Assembly (NCBI GenBank): GCA_963748405.1
Contig: CAVVIT010000011.1
Location: forward strand, 434,001 to 498,000
Direction of reading: 5' to 3'
DNA from: Fen-1273 sp963748405
GTDB lineage: Bacteria > Bacteroidota > Ignavibacteria > UBA10030 > UBA6906
DNA length: 64,000 nucleotides
In this document: in pieces, positions 35,209 to 43,766 of the stretch
Position numbering within the stretch: the first letter of the stretch is position 1
Layout of the letters: every line of letters begins with the position of its first letter
Program-made: the position numbers and the translations under genes
The notes under the pieces: model-generated
Told to the model about the DNA's origin: nothing
The model's input: the letters and a program-made list of their open reading frames with translations, nothing else
Database searches by the model: none

Positions 35209-37263
35209 TCACCGTGCCTTACCGCCTTCCCGTCGGGGGAAGAGCACGCGCGTCAGCCCCCTCGAAGCCGGAATCTCCGTGTGAGAGCTGCCGCACTCGA
35301 GTTCCCCTTCCGCCGAGCCCCCGTACCGCGAAGGGATCACCGTCGCCACGAGGCCGTTCGGGGTTTCAGTGGCGGTGACCCACGTTCCCGCCGGTCCCTT
35401 CACCGGTCGTTTCACGCCGAGCGATTCGAGCTTCTTCACGATTTCGGCGGGGTCCTGCACGGGAGAAGTCGCCGGGCGTGCGAGCGCTCTCCCCCGTACG
35501 TCAACGGAGGGAATCTCCCCGTAGAATATCAGGCGCCCGCACCTCGTTCCCGCCGGCGCGACAAGCGCCCTTTCCGCAACACGTGCGCAGGGGAGTATGA
35601 CGGCGTCGTACGATCTCCTGCCGAGCCTGAATCTCTCCCCCCTCCACGTCCCGCCGGCGGCATCCGGCGTCCCGATCACCTCAACCTGGTACTGGGCGTC
35701 GACGAGCGCAAGTATGAGCGAGAACACACGGGAGGCGGTTTCGTCCGCGCGCACGTCCGCCAGCGCGTAGAGCGACTCGACGGGAAAGAGAAGAAGGACG
35801 TTCGCGCCGGGGAGTGCTCCCCCGGTTGCGGTCGCGTGAGCCCTGAGCCTCTCGTTCCACTCCGGGAATCCGGCCCACGTCGAATGTGCGGGATAGCCCG
35901 GCAGGGGAGGAGAACCCAGGAACGTGTTCTCCTCGCCGATCGTCCCCACGGGTCCGTACGCGTGGGCGAGCCAGCGGAGCCCGAACAGCGCCATGACGTT
36001 GACGCAGTGGTCCATGACCCCCTTCTGCCACCCCTCTCCCGCGTCGTCGCCGATCGTCCAGAGATTGTTGTACGCAAACCCGCCGGTCTGCCTGCCGAGC
36101 GATGCGGCGATGACGCTCAAAGCCGCGAGGTTCGCGTAATACGGGCTCCCCGGATCTCTGAGCGCGTTGATGCCGCCGAGGTCGACGAACCCCCCGCTTT
36201 TAACGCGTGACGCCGCCCAGAGGTCCATGCTGCCGTGGTTCATGTCGCACATGTCCGCGGATTCGAAATGCCATGTGTCGTGGACCGAGGCGATCGTCCC
36301 GGGTCCCCAGAGCCGGCGCATCACCCTGTTTGTGTATCGCTGCGCACCGTTCACGCTCTTCTGGATTTCCCCGTAGTAATGTATGCGCACGGGGACGTGC
36401 GATCCGTCGGCCGACTCGAACGCCATTTTCCAGATCTGTGTTTCGAGCCCGGTTCCCGACGACCGCCGGAACCCCCTGCGCATCGCCGGCGTGAACGGAA
36501 GGCTCCCGTATGTGCACGTGTACCCCGCTTCATCCCACATGAGGCTCCCGGTCCGCACTCCTTCGTGTTTCAGCCGGGCCAGTCTCGCCGCGTACTCCCG
36601 CATCTGCGCGGGGTTGGAATAATCCACGTGTGTGGAGGCGACGTGAAAGAACGCCATCACCCTCCAGTCCGCCCCGTCGGGGGGGCGGAACCGGCCGAAC
36701 GCCTCGACGTACCTGTCGCGCGCATTGTAAAACATCCTGCAGGAGCGGGTGATGTCGCGTATGTCTGTTCGTCCGAGGGGGGAGCGGGAATCGCGGTAGG
36801 CGTAGCACCTGAAGACGCCGAGCGGCGCGTACTCGAGCGCCACCTCGTTGAACATGTGTCCGTGCCTGGGAGCGAGCAGGCACCGGATCGAGAAACTTCC
36901 CCCGGTGACCGGGGCGCTGTTCGGCACCGTCCCGGCACGGGAGGAGTCGCCGAAGAGAAGAATCTCCGCCCCTCTGCCTCCGGCGATCAGAGATCGGGAG
37001 ATGAACCGGGGGTCCGGCCCGATCCACAATTGAAACCCCGTCTTCCGGCAGAGGTCGCTGATCCGGGCGAGGGCTTTTCTCGCGGGCGCGTCGTCCCACG
37101 TGTAGCGGCTGCACCGGACGTACGCGGCGGCCCCGTCGAATCCCGCCTTCCGGAGCTCGTCGCACTGCGCCTCGAGGAGAGAGGCGTCTTCGATGACGGG
37201 ATCATGTATGGTCCAGACCATCATCGAAACAGGTAGTCCGGTCACATCCAGTGTCTTATTCAT
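35209..37263 (-). CDS. Cytoplasmic putative glycosidase, TIM barrel plus amidotransferase-like domain
   Basis: 684 residues, no signal peptide. The first 430 look like a TIM barrel: MMVWTIHDPVIEDASLLEAQCDELRKAGFDGAAAYVRC, SLMWDEAGYTC with a possible catalytic acid pair, and SVHDTWHFESADMCDMNHGSMDLWAASRVKSGGFVDLGG. The next part, ANVLLLFPVESLYALADVRADETASRVFSLILALVD, with YDAVILPCA, looks like the Rossmann-type trimerisation domain of GH42-like enzymes. No family was recognised with confidence. ATG 37263 overlaps the stop of the upstream gene (ATGAATAA); the frame is open from TTG 37287. It may be a new GH family. Confidence 0.65.
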   Translation of the reverse strand: MNKTLDVTGLPVSMMVWTIHDPVIEDASLLEAQCDELRKAGFDGAAAYVRCSRYTWDDAPARKALARISDLCRKTGFQLWIGPDPRFISRSLIAGGRGAEILLFGDSSRAGTVPNSAPVTGGSFSIRCLLAPRHGHMFNEVALEYAPLGVFRCYAYRDSRSPLGRTDIRDITRSCRMFYNARDRYVEAFGRFRPPDGADWRVMAFFHVASTHVDYSNPAQMREYAARLARLKHEGVRTGSLMWDEAGYTCTYGSLPFTPAMRRGFRRSSGTGLETQIWKMAFESADGSHVPVRIHYYGEIQKSVNGAQRYTNRVMRRLWGPGTIASVHDTWHFESADMCDMNHGSMDLWAASRVKSGGFVDLGGINALRDPGSPYYANLAALSVIAASLGRQTGGFAYNNLWTIGDDAGEGWQKGVMDHCVNVMALFGLRWLAHAYGPVGTIGEENTFLGSPPLPGYPAHSTWAGFPEWNERLRAHATATGGALPGANVLLLFPVESLYALADVRADETASRVFSLILALVDAQYQVEVIGTPDAAGGTWRGERFRLGRRSYDAVILPCARVAERALVAPAGTRCGRLIFYGEIPSVDVRGRALARPATSPVQDPAEIVKKLESLGVKRPVKGPAGTWVTATETPNGLVATVIPSRYGGSAEGELECGSSHTEIPASRGLTRVLFPRREGGKAR

Positions 37264-38626
37264 ACGGTGCGAAAAGGACGTTGTCAAACCAGGTTGTTCC
37301 CTCCCCCTCCTGCTCGAGGATCAGGTGCACGCGGTCGGGCGGGGGTGAGATGGGTGGAGTGATCACTTCGATCGCCGTCCACGGGGAATCGCCGGAGATC
37401 CGGCGCCCGGACGCGTAGAATTCGTACGCGGCGGTCTCCGCAAGCCCGGGGGCCCCTTCCCTGTGGAGACGCAGGCTCGCCCCGGCACTCCCCCGGAGTG
37501 AAGAGGATCGTGCGAACGCCGAGAGACGGTACTTTCGTCCGTCGGCGAACGGGGGTCCCCCGAACGCCGGGCCCAGCGTCGTTGCGATCCAGCGGCCGGT
37601 GCCCGGGCCCGATGACCTGATCCTGATCGAGCGAGTGTCGTCGTACCCGTGCGAGCTGTCGATCTCTCCCGTCACCTGTGCCCCCTTCCCTGCGGAGACC
37701 TCGAATGTCCACGGCCACACGGCGTCTTCCCGCCCGGGAAATGCACGGAGCGTCTCCCGGAACGTGTTGACCCCTTCTACATAAAGAGGCGTCATTGCTG
37801 CCTCCGGGGACAGTGCCGCCGCGCCGCGCGCCATGAGAGCGGATCCCTCGTCCCGCCCCACCCGCGTGATCCGGATCGATGCTTCGTGCCGGGATTCGCC
37901 GGGGAGCAGCGTCTTCCCCGGGACATGGCAGGCCCTGTATCCGACATGTGCGTCCCACATGTAGGCGCAGAGCCCTGCGCTCGCCTCCGGTCCGGGAAGC
38001 AGCTCGACCACAGGGTTTTCATCCTCCAGGAGCCATCCAAACCGGTCCCCGGGGAGCATGAGGATGTTCTTCTTGTCGGAAGACTCGATGTGCGTGTGAG
38101 GGATCAGCGTCACGCCCCCCGGTCTCTCGATGAAACAGTGCGAATATTTTTTTTTCCCCTTCGCGGCTGTCGTGAACGTCCCCTCCGGCCAGATGTTGCA
38201 GAACTCGAGCTCCCCGTGGTCCGGGTTATGCGTCACCTCCCATGTTTTCCCCCGTGCGACCTCGAGGACCGCGTGTATCTCGAGTGCGAGCCCGCCGGAG
38301 GGGCCTCCCTGGGAAAGGGCCGCGGTGAAGACGGACCGGATCTCGCCTCCCGCGTTCCATCCTTCGCACCGCAGAACGATCCTGTCCCCGCCGGCCGGAA
38401 TCTCCGTGATGTGCCCTCCGCTTCCGGCGTTCCTGCGCGGGTCCTCGTGATGGGCGTACTGCCGCCAGAACAGGGGGAGGGGAACATCGGGGCCGATGAT
38501 CACACTCCCGCCGGCGCTCAACCGGAGATTCCGGAGGCACATCGATCTGATTTCGGCGACGCGCCCGGAGCCGGAGAACAATATTCCGTCGGCGTCCCCC
38601 GTCTTCTCAAAGCGAAGAGTGTTCAT
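37256..38626 (-). CDS. Cytoplasmic two-domain protein with carbohydrate-binding-like C-terminus
   Basis: 456 residues without a signal peptide. The N-terminal 290 residues are beta-rich (LRNLRLSAGGSVIIGPDVPLPLFW, ALEIHAVLEVARGKTWEVTHNPDHGELEFCNIWPEG). The C-terminal 150 (WTFEVSAGKGAQVTGEIDSSHGYDDTRSIRIRS..., YRLSAFARSSSLRGSAGASLRLHR, and WFDNVLFAP at the very end) have the strand pattern of CBM4/9-type jelly rolls. No catalytic motif was seen. ATG 38626 follows GGGGAG and overlaps the binding-protein gene by 20 nt. The function is unknown; binding or debranching a sugar is only suggested by the context. Confidence 0.6.
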   Translation of the reverse strand: MNTLRFEKTGDADGILFSGSGRVAEIRSMCLRNLRLSAGGSVIIGPDVPLPLFWRQYAHHEDPRRNAGSGGHITEIPAGGDRIVLRCEGWNAGGEIRSVFTAALSQGGPSGGLALEIHAVLEVARGKTWEVTHNPDHGELEFCNIWPEGTFTTAAKGKKKYSHCFIERPGGVTLIPHTHIESSDKKNILMLPGDRFGWLLEDENPVVELLPGPEASAGLCAYMWDAHVGYRACHVPGKTLLPGESRHEASIRITRVGRDEGSALMARGAAALSPEAAMTPLYVEGVNTFRETLRAFPGREDAVWPWTFEVSAGKGAQVTGEIDSSHGYDDTRSIRIRSSGPGTGRWIATTLGPAFGGPPFADGRKYRLSAFARSSSLRGSAGASLRLHREGAPGLAETAAYEFYASGRRISGDSPWTAIEVITPPISPPPDRVHLILEQEGEGTTWFDNVLFAPYE

Positions 38627-39950
38627 CCATCTCCCCGAGCGTCTTTTCGATCTTTTCCCTGAAGGACGGCTTCATCGTCGTGGTTTCCGTATTCGCCCGG
38701 ACCTCCCGCCGGACTTCGCCGTTGATCCGGGGGACGGCGGCAACAAGGGAATCCACCGGGATCTTTCTCGCCCAGACCTGATCGAGAAGCGGCTGAAGAC
38801 GGCCGAGTATCGCCCCCGATGTCCAGCTCGAGAACCGGACGAAGAACCGGGGATCCCCCCCGTTGTGTTCCAGGCTCATGTCCCAGACCAGGCGGAACCC
38901 GCTTTCGCGGAGCTGCGGATATCGTTTCTCCCATCCTCCTGCGAAATCGACGTCCCTGAGGACCGGTGTCGGCTGGTACGTGCTTGCCCCGGTAACGAGC
39001 CATTTCAGCGCCTTCCAGGCCGAGGCGGGGTCTCTTGTCGAGGCGGAGATGGAGAGTCCTCCGCTTGCCGAGCGGAAATAGGCGGGTTCCTTCCCGGGAA
39101 ACCGGGGGAGCGGGGCCACGCCCCAGGGTGCCGTCACCGCTTCGATGAGCGATTGGTTCGGGACCGCTTCGACGAGCATGGCGACTTTTCCGTTCTGAAG
39201 CAACTGGGCCGGCTGCATCCCGAGCGCCTGTATGGAGAGGAGATCGGGCATGATTCCCTCATCCATGAGCGCGATGTACCGCCTGTACATGTCCGCCGAT
39301 TCGGGGGGAATCTGAAGGAGGAGCATCTGCCTCGGCAGCCTCGCTCCGTTCATGAGCTCAAGTGCCTCGACGAAGTGGCTGCCGATGAATATGCCGTACC
39401 GCCCCCCCGTGCCGTCCGGGCCGGGAGGGCGGGTCAGTTTCCGCGCACGGCTGACCATCTCATCCCATGTCCATGACGAATCGGGCGGGGCCAGCCCCGC
39501 ATCCGCGAACAGATCCTTCCTGTAGTAGACTCCGCAGGTGAACTCCCAGTTCCCCAGGCTGTACCAGCCGCCGTCGACGGACGATCCGTTTTCGATGACG
39601 TGGGGCCAGAGTCTGCCCGGGAGCGAATCTCCTCCGCTCAGCGTGCGCAGATCGAGTATCCTACCCTCCGCCGCCAGACGGTCGCGCATCGTGCTGTTCG
39701 TGTAGAATATGTCCGGGGCCTTCCCGGCCGCCATCATCGCGTACAGTTTGTCCTGGCCGGAGAAGGGGTTCAGCCTGATCCTGATCCCGGTCTCCTGCTG
39801 AAACCGGGCGGTTTCACGCCCCAGCGTCTCGATTTCGATCGCGTTGGCGGGGCAGTTGTACTCGATGTCGGACGGCTCTTTCCTGTCGCCGGGGCTGCAG
39901 CAGGCGAGAACAAGCGCGGCGGCCCCCGCTCCCGTGATCCTGCGGATCAT
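38607..39950 (-). CDS. ABC sugar-importer substrate-binding lipoprotein
   Basis: 447 residues. A short signal ends in GAAALVLACC, with a probable lipidated Cys, so it is membrane-anchored in the periplasm. It is of the extracellular solute-binding family 1: FQQETGIRIRLNPFSGQDKLYAMMAAGKAPDIFY, YYRKDLFADAGLAPPDSSWTWDEMVSRARKLTRP, and ASAWKALKWLV. ATG 39950 overlaps the permease stop by 4 nt (ATGA); the frame is open from 40649 but the upstream part is non-coding. It delivers oligosaccharides to the two permeases. The ATPase subunit is not in the window, so a shared MsmK-like ATPase is probable. Confidence 0.9.
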   Translation of the reverse strand: MIRRITGAGAAALVLACCSPGDRKEPSDIEYNCPANAIEIETLGRETARFQQETGIRIRLNPFSGQDKLYAMMAAGKAPDIFYTNSTMRDRLAAEGRILDLRTLSGGDSLPGRLWPHVIENGSSVDGGWYSLGNWEFTCGVYYRKDLFADAGLAPPDSSWTWDEMVSRARKLTRPPGPDGTGGRYGIFIGSHFVEALELMNGARLPRQMLLLQIPPESADMYRRYIALMDEGIMPDLLSIQALGMQPAQLLQNGKVAMLVEAVPNQSLIEAVTAPWGVAPLPRFPGKEPAYFRSASGGLSISASTRDPASAWKALKWLVTGASTYQPTPVLRDVDFAGGWEKRYPQLRESGFRLVWDMSLEHNGGDPRFFVRFSSWTSGAILGRLQPLLDQVWARKIPVDSLVAAVPRINGEVRREVRANTETTTMKPSFREKIEKTLGEMDEHSSL

Positions 39951-40819
39951 CCTCTGAGCCCTCCGATCTGTATCCCCCGCATGAACTGCTTCTGGGCGAT
40001 GAAGAAGACGACGATGTTCGGCAGCATGACGATGACCGATGCCGCCATCAGTATGTGCCACGGCACGCTCCCGCTTCCCATGACCTGCGATTTCAGCATG
40101 TTCAACCCGAGCGTCAGCGTCGCTTTTTCCGGTGAATTCAGGTAGATGAGCGGTCCGAAAAAGTCGTTCCACGTCCCGATGAAGCAGAACAGGGCGACGG
40201 TCGCGATCGCGGGACGTGCCTGGGGAATCACGATGCTCCAGTAGATACGCAGCCGCCCCGCGCCGTCGAGAAGGGCGGCCTCGTCGTACTCGCGCGGAAT
40301 GGTCAGGAAAAACTGGCGGAGCAGGAATATGTAGAACGGGGAACCGAAGAGCGACGGGACGATGAGCGGAAGGTACGTGTCCACCCAGCCGAGCCTGGCA
40401 TACGCGATGTACAGGGGGATCATCGTGACCTGCCCCGGCAGCATCATCGTGGCGATACAGACCGCGAACAGGAGGTCCCTTCCCGCGAACCGGAGGCGCG
40501 AGAACCCGAACGCGACGAGCGTGCATGAGGCGAGTGTCAGGAAGACGACCGACGCCGTGATGACCGTCGTGTTGAAGAGATAACGTGCGAACGGGAGTGC
40601 GGCAAGCGCCGCCGCGTAGTTTTCCCATCGCGGCCGGTCCGGGATCCACCGGAACGGCTGCGCGAACATTCCCTGTGCGTCCTGGAGAGAGACGGAGATC
40701 ATCCAGAGGAACGGGACGACGAACAGGGCGCCCAGCCCGGCCAGGAGGAGGTACATCCCCGCGGCCCGGAGCGTGACAAGGGCGGGACCCTGCCGGCCGG
40801 TGCGTTCGTCAGGTCTCAT
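39947..40819 (-). CDS. ABC sugar-importer permease, MalG-like
   Basis: 290 residues with about six helices. The EAA loop EYDEAALLDGAGRLRIYWSIVIPQARPA, followed by FIGTWNDFFGPLIYL, identifies a carbohydrate ABC permease of the MalG type. N-terminal helix AGLGALFVVPFLWMISVSLQDAQGMF. ATG 40819 overlaps the stop of the MalF-like gene (ATGA) with GGGGGAG just before it. It forms the inner-membrane channel with its neighbour. Confidence 0.92.
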   Translation of the reverse strand: MRPDERTGRQGPALVTLRAAGMYLLLAGLGALFVVPFLWMISVSLQDAQGMFAQPFRWIPDRPRWENYAAALAALPFARYLFNTTVITASVVFLTLASCTLVAFGFSRLRFAGRDLLFAVCIATMMLPGQVTMIPLYIAYARLGWVDTYLPLIVPSLFGSPFYIFLLRQFFLTIPREYDEAALLDGAGRLRIYWSIVIPQARPAIATVALFCFIGTWNDFFGPLIYLNSPEKATLTLGLNMLKSQVMGSGSVPWHILMAASVIVMLPNIVVFFIAQKQFMRGIQIGGLRG

Positions 40820-41730
40820 CGCTCCCCCGCTTCGTAGTAGACCCAGCGCCGGGCGATCTTCATCTGGACGAGGGTGGCGGCGAGGATCAGGAAGAAGAGC
40901 ACCCATGCGATCGACGCGGCGTACCCCATCGTGAATTCCTGGAACGCCTTTTTGTACAGGTACAGGACCACGAACAGCGTTGCGTTGTTCGGCCCCCCCT
41001 CGCTCCCCGGTTGCGCCGATCCCGTCATCACGTACGCCTGCGTGAACACCTGGAAACTCCCGATGATCCCCACGATCAGGTTGAACAGGAACGCAGGGGA
41101 AATCATCGGGAGCGTGATATGAAAGAACTTGCTGAACGTCCCCGCGCCGTCGAGCGATGCCGCCTCGTACAGGTCACCGGGGATCCCCTGCAGCGCCGCC
41201 AGAAACACGATCATCGTTCCTCCCGTCCCCCAGAGCGACATGAGGACGAGCGCGGGCTTCGCCCACTCTTCGCTCTGGAACCAGAGGGGTCCCTGGATTC
41301 CCGCGGCGCGAAGGGCGCTGTTCAGCAGCCCGTACTCCGGGTTGAGTATCCACATCCAGAGGAGCGACACCGCCACCAGGTTGGTGATCGAGGGGAGAAA
41401 GAACACGGTGCGGAATATCCCCCGGCCGGCGAACCGCCGGTTCAGGAGCAGCGCCAGGAGCAGCGAGACGGCGAGTCCCAGCGGAACGGCGAGGGCGACG
41501 TAGTACGCGGTGTTCAGGAGGCTGGTGCCGAACCGCGGGTCGTCCCGCAGGAGGCGCGCGTAGTTCTGCGCGCCGACCCAGACGGGAGGGGAGAGCATCG
41601 TCCACGACGTCCCGCTGATGTACAGGGACGCGATCATCGGCCCGGCGGTCAGCAGAAGGAATCCGGCGATCCACGGGGAAACGAACAGGTATCCCTCGAC
41701 CGTTCTCCGTATCGTTCCCCGCCGGGGCAT
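40816..41730 (-). CDS. ABC sugar-importer permease, MalF-like
   Basis: 304 residues with about six helices. Starts EGYLFVSPWIAGFLLLTAGPMIASLYIS. The EAA loop is DLYEAASLDGAGTFSKFFHITLPMISPA. These are the standard landmarks of the upstream permease in CUT1-type sugar importers. GGAGGG precedes ATG 41730 by 8-9 nt, and the start lies only 2 nt from the stop of the toroid gene. It pairs with the MalG-like permease next to it. Confidence 0.92.
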   Translation of the reverse strand: MPRRGTIRRTVEGYLFVSPWIAGFLLLTAGPMIASLYISGTSWTMLSPPVWVGAQNYARLLRDDPRFGTSLLNTAYYVALAVPLGLAVSLLLALLLNRRFAGRGIFRTVFFLPSITNLVAVSLLWMWILNPEYGLLNSALRAAGIQGPLWFQSEEWAKPALVLMSLWGTGGTMIVFLAALQGIPGDLYEAASLDGAGTFSKFFHITLPMISPAFLFNLIVGIIGSFQVFTQAYVMTGSAQPGSEGGPNNATLFVVLYLYKKAFQEFTMGYAASIAWVLFFLILAATLVQMKIARRWVYYEAGER

Positions 41731-41732
41731 GG

Positions 41733-43634
41733 TCAGGTGCCCTCCTTCATCGCTTCACTGCCGAAGAGCGTAAGGGGGGTGATGAGCGCGGCGCCGGAAT
41801 CACCCCCTTCGATCCGCAGATGGTCCACGACCTGCGCTTCCCCGTTCCACGTCCGGGAAATGAACCTCTCGGCGGCCGGGTCGTACACCGCCTCGAGCGT
41901 CCCGTCCGGGCCGGAGAGCCTCGCGCGCCGGTGTCCCGGGGGCTCGATCGCTTCGCCTGCCCGGAGCAGTCCCGCGTACGCGATGAACGCGGCGAACGAA
42001 GGGAAATCGTCCGCACGCGCAAGGCGCAGGGCAAATCCGGTTCGCCAGCGGCCGATCTCCTCTCGTGTGAAATCCTTCGCCGGCCCGCTGTAGCTGGTGA
42101 GCGAGTATGTCAGGTGGCCGTTCCCCTCACGGAGGGAGACGGGCGTCTCCCCGGAGGCGGGATCGGGCCCCAGGGGGATGACGACCCCGTACGTCCGGCC
42201 GTCGCGGAATATCATGCGCGACCCTCCGCGCGCATACGCCGGGAACGCCGGTACGGGAGCGCCCCCGAGGAGGATCTCGTCGAACGGCGTGAGGAAGCTG
42301 AATATCAGGTCCAGTCGGAATTCGCCCACCCCGGCGTGACCCGCCCGTTTCGGAGCGTACAGGACGATTGCGCGGTCAAGATGCTGGAACGCGGCGCACC
42401 GGCCTTCCTCGTACAGGTAGCTCTCGTCGATCTCCGTTCCGGTGACATGGCAGTGGTTCCTCTGCCCGACGCGGGCGCCGTTGTACACCGCGCGCGCGTA
42501 GGCCGAACGGAAGTCCTCCGCGCTCCGTACCAGCGGAGCCCTGCTGATCCGCAGGGAGACGCCGTCCGCGTGCCCGCCGTTAACGTACGGAAGCGACGAC
42601 GTTCCGAGCGCGAAATTCTCCGTCATGTACGTTGTCAGCTCGCGGAGGCCCCCCGGGTAGACCTCGTCGTCGAATGCGAAGACGCCCCTGCCGTTTTCCC
42701 CCGCGCGGAGGGCGTTCTCGTGATACTGCTCGCAGTACGTCGTCTTCTGCATGAGGAAGGGGAAAGGCTTCTCCCAGGCGAGCCTGATCGCCTCGTCCGT
42801 CGGATGTGTCGGCACGAGCGCCGTGAGCGCGCACTGGAGAAGCGAAGACGGGTGATTGAACCGGACGCACGGCGCGGGATCGATGAACACGTCCCTTTCC
42901 GATGCGGCCAGGAGCACCGAGTGGAGCGCCGAGAATCCCCCGGTCGAATCGTCCTGGTACGCCCGCGAATGGGGACCCGCGAACTGCCCGCTCGGTGCGT
43001 GAAAGTGGAGCGCGACATCGACCCAGAGCCGCTCCTCCAGGAAGCGCCCCAGCGCGCGTGATTCGCTCCCGCGGGCGAACCCGGCGATGAGCGCGAGGAA
43101 AAGGAGCGTGAGCGCGGTGTACGTGGGACTGTTGTATTCCGACATTTCCGCCTGCCGGGCGGCGACGAACCGCCGGTCCCCCGTCAGGCGCTGGAATTCG
43201 CTCAGCCTGCGGAGCCCGAGGTCGGCGGCCCACGGGGCGCCGGCGAGCTCGCCGCCGAGTATGAGCGTGCAGTAGGCGCCGAGAGGATGGTTCACGTTGC
43301 CGTCGCGCCACTGGACTTCGGCTGCGTGGACGAGCTCGCGTTCGGTCTCGGCGGCCAGGTGGCTGCGCGTTTCCGGGGTCAGAAGATCGGGGACGGCGAG
43401 AAGCATCGCGAGCATCGTCGACGGCGTGTGCGTGCCGTCTTCGCTCCGCAGACCGCCGGCGAGCTTCTGCCCGAGCGCGCGCCTGGCCGGATCGTCGTCG
43501 AAGAGGAGGGCCGCCGCGTACCAGAGCGTGTCGCGGCTGATCAGGCATATCCCGGTCTCCGGGTTGAATGCGCGGTCCCCCGCCTCCCTGGCGAGGGCCA
43601 TCAGTCGGAGTCTCTTGTGTGAAAGCGGCGTCAT
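41733..43634 (-). CDS. First gene of the ABC-linked operon: helical-toroid-like protein of unknown family
   Basis: 633 residues, no signal peptide. The N-terminal half is helical with many paired stretches (WRDGNVNHPLGAYCTLILGGELAG, SEYNSPTYTALTLLFLALIAGFARGSESRALG, HSRAYQDDSTGGFSALHSVLLAASER), like (alpha/alpha)6 toroids of lyases and unsaturated glucuronyl hydrolases. TTYMTENFALGTSSLPYVNGGHADGVSLRIS begins a beta-rich second half. SRAYQDD and NHCHVTGTEIDESYLYEEG contain candidate His and Tyr residues, but no catalytic pair is identified. The frame is open upstream to 45245; ATG 43634 is used since earlier codons run into the divergent gene. No good ribosome-binding site is visible. Confidence 0.62.
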   Translation of the reverse strand: MTPLSHKRLRLMALAREAGDRAFNPETGICLISRDTLWYAAALLFDDDPARRALGQKLAGGLRSEDGTHTPSTMLAMLLAVPDLLTPETRSHLAAETERELVHAAEVQWRDGNVNHPLGAYCTLILGGELAGAPWAADLGLRRLSEFQRLTGDRRFVAARQAEMSEYNSPTYTALTLLFLALIAGFARGSESRALGRFLEERLWVDVALHFHAPSGQFAGPHSRAYQDDSTGGFSALHSVLLAASERDVFIDPAPCVRFNHPSSLLQCALTALVPTHPTDEAIRLAWEKPFPFLMQKTTYCEQYHENALRAGENGRGVFAFDDEVYPGGLRELTTYMTENFALGTSSLPYVNGGHADGVSLRISRAPLVRSAEDFRSAYARAVYNGARVGQRNHCHVTGTEIDESYLYEEGRCAAFQHLDRAIVLYAPKRAGHAGVGEFRLDLIFSFLTPFDEILLGGAPVPAFPAYARGGSRMIFRDGRTYGVVIPLGPDPASGETPVSLREGNGHLTYSLTSYSGPAKDFTREEIGRWRTGFALRLARADDFPSFAAFIAYAGLLRAGEAIEPPGHRRARLSGPDGTLEAVYDPAAERFISRTWNGEAQVVDHLRIEGGDSGAALITPLTLFGSEAMKEGT

Positions 43635-43766
43635 CGGTGAGAAGGTAGGGCTCTTTCGGGCAATATTCAACGCGCGGTCTCGCACGCGGACTTTTTTTTC
43701 CGTATCGTTCGTCTGTTCACTCCGGCACGCCGCCGGAGGCACGTTCCATTTGCGGATATTCCACCA
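43635..43766. promoter_or_regulatory. Divergent control region between the ABC operon and the AGE epimerase gene
   Basis: A 132-nt gap that must hold the promoter of the nine-gene leftward unit and of the AGE gene. It contains a T8 run at 43692-43699 within CGGACTTTTTTTTCCG, and a perfect 7-bp hairpin CTCCGGC-ACGCC-GCCGGAG at 43720-43738, which in the rightward direction lies in the leader of the AGE gene. No regulator gene is adjacent and no clear -35/-10 pair is seen. Confidence 0.45.

Noticed and set aside
38607..41730. ATP-binding subunit for the ABC importer
   Set aside because: No Walker A/ABC signature protein was found anywhere in the window, so it must be encoded elsewhere.
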